From an uncultured Bdellovibrionales bacterium (lineage in GTDB: Bacteria; Bdellovibrionota; Bdellovibrionia; Bdellovibrionales; UBA1609), in assembly GCA_903833275.1 (NCBI GenBank), contig CAILEP010000031.1, positions 1 through 64,000 on the forward strand: a stretch of 64,000 nt of DNA, written 5' to 3'. The notes below the pieces were generated by a model. It was not told the origin of the DNA. It worked only from the letters and a program-made list of their open reading frames with translations, and searched no databases. Position numbers and translations under genes: made by a program. Shown here piece by piece: positions 56,278 to 64,000 of this stretch (position 1 is the first letter of the stretch; the number at the start of each line of letters is the position of its first letter).

Positions 56278-57843
56278 ATGTTCGAACTTGAAGAAACCTC
56301 AAGTGCAGGGGCAAATATAAAAGTAATCGGTGTTGGTGGTGGTGGCGGCAACGCAGTTCAAACCATGATCCAGGGTGGTCTCACGGGTGTTGAATTCGTG
56401 GTGGCAAACACCGATCGCCAAGCGCTCGAATTTAATAAATCAACTCGTAAAATTCAATTGGGCAGCGAGCTTACAAAAGGTCTCGGCGCCGGCGCCAACC
56501 CAGAAATTGGCAAACGCGCGGCCATCGAATCTTACAATGCTATTGTTGAGCAGCTTGAAGGCGCCGACATGGTTTTTGTCACAGCCGGTATGGGCGGTGG
56601 CACAGGCACGGGCGGCGCGCCGATCGTGGCAAAAATTGCCCGCGAACTTGGCGCCCTGACAATTGGGGTCGTGACTCGACCCTTCATGTTTGAAGGTAAG
56701 AAGCGCAAAAAGCACGCCGATCAAGGTATTGCTGAACTTCGCGAAAATGTTGATACGCTGATTGTGATCCCGAATCAAAAATTGTTGTCAGTGGCCGGCG
56801 AGAAGACGCCGCTACTTGAAACTTTTAAACGCGCCGACGAAGTTTTGTTACAAGCGGTCAAAGGGATTTCAGACCTGATTAACATTCGTGGTCTTATCAA
56901 TCTTGATTTCGCTGATATTCGCACGGTTATGGCTAGCAAAGGCATGGCGATTATGGGCACAGGCATGGCGTCTGGCGAAAATCGCGCAGTTGAAGCGGCA
57001 TCTCAAGCCATCTCGTCTCCACTTCTCGAAAATATTTCGATCGAAGGGGCTACGGGCATTATTATCAATGTCACTGGCGGCCCAGACCTCACGCTTTGGG
57101 AAGTTAATGAAGCCTCGACACTTATTACCGAAGCGGCGCACGAAGATGCCGAAGTTATATTTGGTGCGGTGATCAACCCCGATATGACCGACGAAATTCG
57201 CGTTACAGTTATCGCGACGGGTTTTCAGCAGCAGCCTGATGCGGTTGCGACTGATCAAATTCAACGTATGCAGGCGATGGCCCAGGCTCAGCTCGACAGC
57301 TTTAACCAAGCTGAGGTTTATCGCACATTTATTCAGCAGCAAGCGGCGCAGATGCAAAAGTCTGAAGATTTGCTGGCCCGCGCGCGTCCGGTGCCCACGC
57401 AAGCGTCAATCCATTCACCGATGCATTCACCGACCCATTCACCGACGCACTCAATGACGCATTCAACACCTCTTCATCAGGTGATGCCGACGACGAACTC
57501 TATGTCGACACCGCCGTCAGCGCCAATGACTCAATCTTCGTTGCCGTTAGAAACAGCGACGCCGATTGCGCCGGTTCAGCACTCAAACCCGATGAACCTG
57601 CAGTCAACGAACGGTCTTTTGCCGCGCGAACTTTTGATCGCGAAAGCAAGAGCGTTTCGCGAGGCACAACAGACGGCCCCGCGAAATGAGTCAGAGCAGC
57701 TGACGATGTCACTGCAAGACGAGAGCGATCTCGCTCGTCACAATCGTGCCAATAGTGGTGAAGTGAAATCTCCGTTCAGCAATGACGGCCTTGATGTGCC
57801 ATCGTTCTTGCGACGGCAAATCGATGGTGATCGTTCGCCCTAA
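56278..57843 (+). CDS. ftsZ: Cell division protein FtsZ with long His/Ser/Pro-rich linker
   Basis: [30 protein letters not shown]-terminal peptide [11 protein letters not shown]. Confidence 0.97.
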   Translation: MFELEETSSAGANIKVIGVGGGGGNAVQTMIQGGLTGVEFVVANTDRQALEFNKSTRKIQLGSELTKGLGAGANPEIGKRAAIESYNAIVEQLEGADMVFVTAGMGGGTGTGGAPIVAKIARELGALTIGVVTRPFMFEGKKRKKHADQGIAELRENVDTLIVIPNQKLLSVAGEKTPLLETFKRADEVLLQAVKGISDLINIRGLINLDFADIRTVMASKGMAIMGTGMASGENRAVEAASQAISSPLLENISIEGATGIIINVTGGPDLTLWEVNEASTLITEAAHEDAEVIFGAVINPDMTDEIRVTVIATGFQQQPDAVATDQIQRMQAMAQAQLDSFNQAEVYRTFIQQQAAQMQKSEDLLARARPVPTQASIHSPMHSPTHSPTHSMTHSTPLHQVMPTTNSMSTPPSAPMTQSSLPLETATPIAPVQHSNPMNLQSTNGLLPRELLIAKARAFREAQQTAPRNESEQLTMSLQDESDLARHNRANSGEVKSPFSNDGLDVPSFLRRQIDGDRSP

Positions 57844-57846
57844 ACT

Positions 57847-58620
57847 ATGACGCTAAAAGCGTACTTTTTTTCAGATCTACATCTTTCATCTATTGAGGAG
57901 CCCAAGACCCGAAGGCTCCTCAGTTTTTTTTCAGGCATTTCAGAGCGCCAGCAAATGACTCATCTCTTTTTGGTAGGCGACATTTTTGACCTTTGGGTGG
58001 CCGGGCATTTCTATTTTATAGAAAAATTTAAACCGCTGATCGAAGAACTTCGTCGGCTGCATGCCTTGGGCGTTGAGATTCACTATTTTGAGGGCAATCA
58101 CGATCTTTACCTCGAACATTTTTTTGCTCGCGTTTGTGGTTTTCGTGTTCACCGTCAGTTTGCTTACTTTAACCTGGGCGAAATGCGGGTTCGGGTCGAG
58201 CACGGTGACGAAATGGACCCTGCCGATCGCGGCTATCGTTTTCTGCGTTGGCTTTTGCGCACCCCGCTTCTCGAATGGCTTGCGCCTCGTTTGCCCGACA
58301 AATTTGTGGTGTGGCTCGGCCAGCGAATGAGCGAAGCCTCGCGGCAATACACCTCGGCGCTTAAAACGATCTCTTTAGAGCGGGCCCGCGATGTGATTCG
58401 CGCCCATGCCCTCGGCGTCTGGAATCAATTCAAACCCTTCGACCTTCTCGTCGCTGGCCACGTGCATGTGGTTGAAGACTCTGAGTTCATACCCGTAGGG
58501 CAGTCGCGCGCGGTTCGGGTTATCAATTTAGGGTCGTGGTTTGATGGCGCCCGTGCCCTCAAAATCGAGGGGCACGTTGGCAAAGCCGGTACTCAAATAT
58601 CATGGCTTGACCTCGGTTAG
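57847..58620 (+). CDS. UDP-2,3-diacylglucosamine diphosphatase-like metallophosphoesterase (LpxH-like)
   Basis: YFFSDLHLSS, FLVGDIFDLW, FEGNHDLYLE, VEHGDEMDPADRGYRFLRWLLR, VAGHVHV. Confidence 0.85.
   Translation: MTLKAYFFSDLHLSSIEEPKTRRLLSFFSGISERQQMTHLFLVGDIFDLWVAGHFYFIEKFKPLIEELRRLHALGVEIHYFEGNHDLYLEHFFARVCGFRVHRQFAYFNLGEMRVRVEHGDEMDPADRGYRFLRWLLRTPLLEWLAPRLPDKFVVWLGQRMSEASRQYTSALKTISLERARDVIRAHALGVWNQFKPFDLLVAGHVHVVEDSEFIPVGQSRAVRVINLGSWFDGARALKIEGHVGKAGTQISWLDLG
57894..57931 (+). terminator. Intrinsic-terminator-like hairpin + T8 inside the LpxH-like CDS
   Basis: TGAGGAGCC-caagacccgaa-GGCTCCTCA-g-TTTTTTTT: perfect 9-bp stem followed by eight T. Confidence 0.75.
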
Positions 58621-60323
58621 GTCTGTAGCAACTCGCGAGCGTGCTCAAGCGAAGAGCGAGTGATCTTCTCACCCGAAAGCATGCGCGCGATTTCACGCAC
58701 TTGATCGTCAGAGGCAAGTTCGTTAACTCGCATGCGAACCGCCCCGGCGGTTTCTGTTTTTAGAATCACAAAATGAGCGTGGGCAAAGGCCGCGACTTGC
58801 GGCAAATGGGTGACGCAAATAACTTGCTGGCCTTTGGCGATTGATTTGAGTTTTCGGCCGACCTTTTCGGCGGTCACGCCGCTAACCCCCGCATCGACCT
58901 CATCGAATAAATAAGTTCGCGGGTACTCAGAGGCGCCGATCACTCGTTTCAAAGAAAGAAGAATTCGGCTCAATTCTCCGCCGGAGGCAAACTTGGTGAG
59001 TGCGCGGGGTTGATCTTTAGTTGAGTTCTGAATCATAAATTCAACTTCAGAGAGGCCGGTGCTTGTGATGGCCTCCAGTTTTTGAATTTGGACGCTGAAA
59101 AGCACACCTTTCATGTTGAGGTCATCAAGCTCGCCGTTGACGCCTTCTGCGAGTTTGCGGGCGCCGCCAAGGCGCAGTTTGTGAAGTTCGGTGGCAGCAG
59201 CCGTTAGCGCTTTCTCGACCGTTGCTATTCGAGTGCGCAGGCCATTTAAAATTTCTTCTGAGTTTTCAATTTGCGAAAGCTCGCTTTCAATTTTAGCAAG
59301 GGCTGCAAGCATTTCGGCCACAGACTCGCCGTATTTCTTTTGCAGTCGTCGATACTGGCTCAATTTTTCTTCAAGGCGCTCGAGGCGTTCGGGTTCTTGG
59401 CTGAAGGTTTGGCCGTACTCGCGCAACTGATAAACCACATCTTCAATTAGAGTTTTGGCCTGCTGAAGGGTCTCAAGGCGACGCGCCAACTCAGGGTCGA
59501 GAGCTGAAAACTCGAGCCCGCGCTGTAATACACGATGTAGGCGAACCAAAGCTGAATCGTCGTCGCCGAAAAGCGCTGATTCAGACTGGTCAACAAACTC
59601 GATCAAACGTTTTGCGTCTCTTTGAAGTTTCATTTCATTCTCGAGCCCGTCTTCTTCGCCCGGCTTTAAATCAAGGGCTTTAATTTCATCACGCTGATAG
59701 GTCAAAAAATCCAAACGCTGGCTCTTATTGCGTGACGACTCTTCGTTTGCGGCAAGCTCTTCAAGCAATCGCGCCCGCTCGCTAAAAAGTTCAGCAACCT
59801 TGTGTCGTAGGGCCCCGGCGCTGACAAATTGATCGAGAGCTTCGAGGTGATAGAGCTTTGACTGCAGGTTTCGATTCTCGTGTTGGCCGGTCATTTCGAT
59901 CAAGGGGGCTGGGTGCCCGGTCACTTCGATCAGCGGCGCCACAATATCGCGCAATTGCTGAAGAGTTGAAAGGCTGCCGTTTATGTACACACGATTCTTT
60001 CCGTCGAGTGAAATAACGCGTTTTACAACCAGCAGATCGTCAACGTCGGCAATCTTGCTCGAGTCTGAAATGCCGGTGGCGATCAATTGAGTCTTAATAT
60101 CTTTGCGCTTTGAGAGATCAAACGAACCTTCGACAGTGGCTTGTTCGCAACCGGTTTTGATGGTGTCACTGACAGATTTCTCGCCCATGAGCAGCGCCAA
60201 ACTTTTGAGCAAGATCGATTTGCCCGAACCCGTTTCGCCACTCAAAACATTGAAGCCTGACTTGAACGAAACATTAATTTTGTCGATGATTGCAAAGTTT
60301 GCGACTTTAAGTTCGCTAAGCAT
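58617..60323 (-). CDS. recN: DNA repair protein RecN
   Basis: MLSELKVANFAIIDKINVSFKSGFNVLSGETGSGKSILLKSL; ASGGELSRILLSLKRV; LFDEVDAGVSG. Confidence 0.95.
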   Translation of the reverse strand: MLSELKVANFAIIDKINVSFKSGFNVLSGETGSGKSILLKSLALLMGEKSVSDTIKTGCEQATVEGSFDLSKRKDIKTQLIATGISDSSKIADVDDLLVVKRVISLDGKNRVYINGSLSTLQQLRDIVAPLIEVTGHPAPLIEMTGQHENRNLQSKLYHLEALDQFVSAGALRHKVAELFSERARLLEELAANEESSRNKSQRLDFLTYQRDEIKALDLKPGEEDGLENEMKLQRDAKRLIEFVDQSESALFGDDDSALVRLHRVLQRGLEFSALDPELARRLETLQQAKTLIEDVVYQLREYGQTFSQEPERLERLEEKLSQYRRLQKKYGESVAEMLAALAKIESELSQIENSEEILNGLRTRIATVEKALTAAATELHKLRLGGARKLAEGVNGELDDLNMKGVLFSVQIQKLEAITSTGLSEVEFMIQNSTKDQPRALTKFASGGELSRILLSLKRVIGASEYPRTYLFDEVDAGVSGVTAEKVGRKLKSIAKGQQVICVTHLPQVAAFAHAHFVILKTETAGAVRMRVNELASDDQVREIARMLSGEKITRSSLEHARELLQT

Positions 60324-60473
60324 GATTTACCACCTTCTGGCCGTTATCGGCGAGTTAGCAATGACGTGTTATTTTGGACACTTTCATTAGCGCCACGCTA
60401 ACACAAAACGATCGCGTTTTCCAAATTTTGCTAAATGTTTGCGAAATTAACTATCCGGTATACGGATCAGCCT

Positions 60474-61373
60474 TTATCGCTCGCCGAAACGCAGTTTTTC
60501 GCGAAGTAAATCGAAATAATTCTGGCTCGATTTGCGCAAGATGTAATGATCGCAAGGCGCTCGCGTGATAACGACTTCGTCCCCGGCCTTAAGATCGCCG
60601 CCATTTTGCCCATCGATGTGCAAGTAGGCGCGTTGATTTTTGTTTAATAGCCGAAAGGTAAGTGCCTGGTCATCCGGAAAGATAATCGGGCGATGAGTTA
60701 ACGAATGCGGGCAAATCGGAGTCACAACAATCGAACGCACATTGGGGTGTAGAATCGGCCCGCCAGCCGCCAAATTATAAGCCGTTGAGCCAGTGGGGCT
60801 CGCTACGACAACCCCGTCGGCTTTTATTTCGCCAACGAGATGGTGCTCGCAATACATCGCAATTGTGATCAGCTGGCTGAAGGGCCCCCGTTCAAGAACC
60901 ACATCGTTCAGAGCGCGATCTTGGCTGACAAGTTTGCCGTTGCGTTGAACTTTTACTTCGAGCATGGCGCGAGGGCGCATTTCCATGCGGCCTTCAAGAG
61001 TCAGTGTGACGGCGGAGTAAAGATCTTCTTTGCGGGTCTCTGTCAAAAAACCAAGCGAACCCATATTGATGCCCAAGATGGGCACCATTTCGCCACCGAC
61101 CATGCGCACGGCATTTAAATAAGTGCCGTCGCCACCAAGTACGATCACTAAATTGACCTTACTCATTTGGCTGGCTTTTATTTTTTTAACTCCGCTGCCA
61201 AATTTCTGCTCGGGATGACTGAAAACGTGAATCTTTTTTTTATTGAGCCAGGCCGCGAGTTCAGAGGCATTTTTCACAGCGTTCGGCGAGTCGGGGCGAT
61301 AGACAATCACCACATTACGAACTTTTTCAGTAAATTGATCAGGGCTAAGAACGAGGTTTCTTTTTGTTTTCAA
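60474..61373 (-). CDS. nadK: NAD kinase
   Basis: VIVLGGDGTYLNAVR; GINMGSLGFLTE; DGVVVASPTGSTAYNLAAGGPILHP. Confidence 0.95.
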   Translation of the reverse strand: MKTKRNLVLSPDQFTEKVRNVVIVYRPDSPNAVKNASELAAWLNKKKIHVFSHPEQKFGSGVKKIKASQMSKVNLVIVLGGDGTYLNAVRMVGGEMVPILGINMGSLGFLTETRKEDLYSAVTLTLEGRMEMRPRAMLEVKVQRNGKLVSQDRALNDVVLERGPFSQLITIAMYCEHHLVGEIKADGVVVASPTGSTAYNLAAGGPILHPNVRSIVVTPICPHSLTHRPIIFPDDQALTFRLLNKNQRAYLHIDGQNGGDLKAGDEVVITRAPCDHYILRKSSQNYFDLLREKLRFGER

Positions 61374-61391
61374 TTGAAATGCCTTCTGTTG

Positions 61392-63428
61392 TTAAATTAA
61401 ACCGTCGCGTCTCAAGAGTGCGTTGGGGTCGGGTTCGCGGCCACGAAATTTTTTGTAGAGCTCCATCGGGTGCTCGGTGCCACCTCGAGACAGAACGAAG
61501 TCTTTAAAACGCGTAGCCACTTCGCGATTAAATAGGCCGCTCTCAAGAAAATATTCAAAAGCATCGGCGTCGAGCACCTCGGCCCATTTATAGCTGTAAT
61601 AACCGGCCGAGTAGCCACCGGCAAAGATATGACTGAATGAGCACGAGGAGTTGGTGCCTTGCACTTTCGGCAAAACTCGCAATGGCCCTAGAATTTTATC
61701 TTCAAACTCTTCAACGCTGGTGATTTTATCAGCATCGGCCGTGTGCCAGGCCATATCGAGCATGGCAAAAGTCACTTGGCGTAAAGACATATAGCCGGCC
61801 ATATATTTCGCGCTGGCTTTAATTTTCGCAATCAGCTCAGGCGGCATTTTTTCGCCGGTCTTATTGTGCACGGCAAATAGATCGAGGCTTTCTTTTTCGA
61901 GAATCCAGTTCTCCATAATTTGCGATGGCAATTCGACAAAATCCCAATAGACATTGGTGCCCGAAAGCGAGCGATACTGGCACTGCGAAAGCAGCCCATG
62001 CAGCGAATGCCCGAATTCATGAAAGAGCGTATTGACTTCGTCAAACGTCAAAAGCGATGGCTGATCAGCCGTTGGCTTTGTGAAATTGCAAACAATTGAG
62101 ATGTGTGGGCGATGAATTTCACCTCTGAAAAGGCCCTGATCAAAATAGCTCGTCATCCAGGCGCCGCCATTTTTTGATTCACGCGGAAAGAAATCGGTAT
62201 AAAACAAGCCAATAAATTTGCCGCTGCCCTCTTCGTGAACTTCGTAGACTTTCACATCGGGATGATAAGGCGGGTAATGGCGCGCTTCGCGAAACTCGAG
62301 GCCATAAAGCCGTCGAGCATGTTCGAAGGCACCGGCAACGACATTTTCAAGTTTGAAATAGGGGCGTAGCTCTTCTTGATTTAGTTTGTAACGATTTTCT
62401 TTGAGGCGTTCTGACCAAAAACTAAAATCCCAAGCCTCAAGGGGAGTCGGTGCCCCAGCTTCTGCGGCGAACGCTTCGACTTCTTTGACATCGCGGCGAG
62501 CCGCGATCAACGAAGGCGTTTTGATGCGCTCTAAAAATGCCATGACCTGTTCTGACGTTTCGGCCATACGTTTTTGAAGTACAAAATGGGGGTGATCTTT
62601 AAAGCCCAGCAAGCGCGCTCGTTTCTGTTTCAAGCGCAGAAGTTTCAAGATCAACTCTCTATTGTCTTGGCCGCCGCCGTAGGCTCGCGCCCCAAAAGCC
62701 CGGTACATTTTCTCGCGCAAGCCGCGGTTTTCAGAATATTGCATAAACGGGATGTAGCTCGGCATTTGTAGGCTGAAGACCCAGCCGTCAAGTTTGCGCT
62801 CGGTGGCCGCTTCGTGGGCACCCGCCAAGAGCGACGGAGGCAAGCCCTTGAGGTCCGCTTCTTTAGTCACATGCATGGTAAAAGCATTGGTGGCTTTGAG
62901 AACGTTCTCCGAATACTGCGGGCTGAGCTGTGAAAGCTCGGCGTCGATTTTACGAAGATCCGTCTTTTGGGTGTCGTTGAGCATGGCGCCATTTCGAACA
63001 AAATCAGAATGATATTTATCAAGCAGGCGGTCTTCTTCGGTTGAGAGACCTAGGCTGTGGCGCTTTTCAAAGAGCATTTGGATGCGCTTAAAAAGCTTTT
63101 GATCGAGTAAAACGTCGCTGGCATGGTTCGACAGCAGCGGCCCAATTTCTTTCGCTAAGGCTTGTAGGCGATCATTGGTGTTGGCCCCGAGCATATTGTA
63201 GAAAACGGTTGAGACCAGTTCAGCGTCTTCTCCGGCAGTTTCAAGCGCCACAATTGTGTTGATGAAGGTTGGCTCTGCGGGGTTGTCGCGAATCGCATTG
63301 ATGCGCTCTTTAGCATCACCGAGCGTTGATTTTAACCGCGGTAGGTAGAGATCATCATTGAGATGGTCGAAAGGGATTGCGTGATTCTTGAGCTGCGAAA
63401 ATTCGAGGGGATTTGTTGTAGACGCCAT
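61392..63428 (-). CDS. M3-family oligopeptidase (oligopeptidase A-like)
   Basis: LFHEFGHSLHGLLSQCQYRSLSGTNVYWDFVELPSQIMENW (HEFGH). Confidence 0.93.
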   Translation of the reverse strand: MASTTNPLEFSQLKNHAIPFDHLNDDLYLPRLKSTLGDAKERINAIRDNPAEPTFINTIVALETAGEDAELVSTVFYNMLGANTNDRLQALAKEIGPLLSNHASDVLLDQKLFKRIQMLFEKRHSLGLSTEEDRLLDKYHSDFVRNGAMLNDTQKTDLRKIDAELSQLSPQYSENVLKATNAFTMHVTKEADLKGLPPSLLAGAHEAATERKLDGWVFSLQMPSYIPFMQYSENRGLREKMYRAFGARAYGGGQDNRELILKLLRLKQKRARLLGFKDHPHFVLQKRMAETSEQVMAFLERIKTPSLIAARRDVKEVEAFAAEAGAPTPLEAWDFSFWSERLKENRYKLNQEELRPYFKLENVVAGAFEHARRLYGLEFREARHYPPYHPDVKVYEVHEEGSGKFIGLFYTDFFPRESKNGGAWMTSYFDQGLFRGEIHRPHISIVCNFTKPTADQPSLLTFDEVNTLFHEFGHSLHGLLSQCQYRSLSGTNVYWDFVELPSQIMENWILEKESLDLFAVHNKTGEKMPPELIAKIKASAKYMAGYMSLRQVTFAMLDMAWHTADADKITSVEEFEDKILGPLRVLPKVQGTNSSCSFSHIFAGGYSAGYYSYKWAEVLDADAFEYFLESGLFNREVATRFKDFVLSRGGTEHPMELYKKFRGREPDPNALLRRDGLI

Positions 63429-63464
63429 ATAATTTTATATGGCGTCTCGCTCATTGCGACAAGA

Positions 63465-63998
63465 TTAAAGATTAAGGTAGAACCACATCGACCCGCCGTA
63501 ATAGTTCGGCTGGGCGTATGGAGAGATCTGGCCGTAGTTTGACCAGGGCATGCAATTGGTGACTCCAGTGCGGGGGTCAAAAATCTGCATCGAGCCCATC
63601 GGGCAAACGCCAGAATAAGGGTAGTTGCCTGCTGGGTTCATGTAGGGCTGATAACCGCCGTAGGGGTTGCAATAGGGGCTGTAGATATTTTGGTTAAGGC
63701 CGCCGTAGCCTGAGTTTACGCCGCCGTAGCCAGGGTTATAGCCCGGGTTGTAGCCTGCGTTTAAGCCGCCGCCGTTCGGGCAAAGTTGTGGTTGAACAAC
63801 GACATTGCGAGTCGTGTCCATACATTGTGAGCCAATCATTTGATAGGGCCCGTAAGCTGACGGATAACCGCTATTGGCGCCGCAAGTGTTGTAATTGCTG
63901 TTTGTTGCATAACAAACGCCGTTAACACAAGTTTGGCCAGTTGGGTTGCTGTTGCCGCTGTCTTTTGAGCAAGCCGATAAAGCAGCAACAACTGTCAC
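63465..63998 (-). CDS. Gly/Tyr/Asn-rich lipoprotein, 5' end may lie beyond the window
   Basis: VAALSACSKDSGNSNP lipobox; NAGYNPGYNPGYGGVNSGYGGLN repeats. Confidence 0.65.
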   Translation of the reverse strand: MTVVAALSACSKDSGNSNPTGQTCVNGVCYATNSNYNTCGANSGYPSAYGPYQMIGSQCMDTTRNVVVQPQLCPNGGGLNAGYNPGYNPGYGGVNSGYGGLNQNIYSPYCNPYGGYQPYMNPAGNYPYSGVCPMGSMQIFDPRTGVTNCMPWSNYGQISPYAQPNYYGGSMWFYLNL

Positions 63999-64000
63999 GG

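Noticed and set aside
56440-57402. Long antisense ORFs within ftsZ (56440-56778, 56869-57402) and similar antisense ORFs elsewhere (e.g. 4540-5175, 55691-56215)
   Set aside because: Shadow ORFs opposite strong conserved genes; composition is typical of reverse-frame translation.
63540-63790. Repeated ggttgtagcc/ccgccgtagcc units near the right edge as a noncoding repeat
   Set aside because: Explained by the GYNPGYGG low-complexity region of the lipoprotein 63465-63998.

Overview
The 64 kb window looks like a chromosomal segment from a Bdellovibrionota-like bacterium (inferred only from gene style and content). It holds about 60 supportable genes, many of them secreted proteins or lipoproteins. 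The core part is the right half: a division/cell-wall cluster ftsW-murG-murC-murB-(two small convergent ORFs)-ddl-ftsQ-ftsA-ftsZ, then an lpxH-like gene, recN, a NAD kinase gene and an M3 oligopeptidase gene. The left and centre carry a frameshifted prolyl oligopeptidase, a pseudopilin, a TonB-dependent receptor, an HTH + nucleotidyltransferase pair, fhs, a subtilase operon, an FGE/GH-like fusion, an OPT transporter and two divergent paralogous secreted proteins. The most unusual part is the accessory region at about 40.6-45.75 kb beside tRNA-Ser(CGA). It has a BrnT/BrnA toxin-antitoxin pair with a palindromic operator-like site. It also has two 145-bp near-identical repeats (one mismatch) that look like a tRNA-Ser 3' end whose T-loop is split by an 84-nt array of hairpins, and a 122-bp inverted-repeat element abutting the tRNA CCA end. 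Other signals are a canonical intrinsic terminator inside the lpxH-like CDS just after ftsZ, a T8 slippage-type frameshift, two families of intergenic palindromes that overlap stop codons and encode protein C-termini, an orphan antitoxin with a toxin-like stub, and small ORFs missed by the ORF track. All calls come from reading the sequence; no searches were run.
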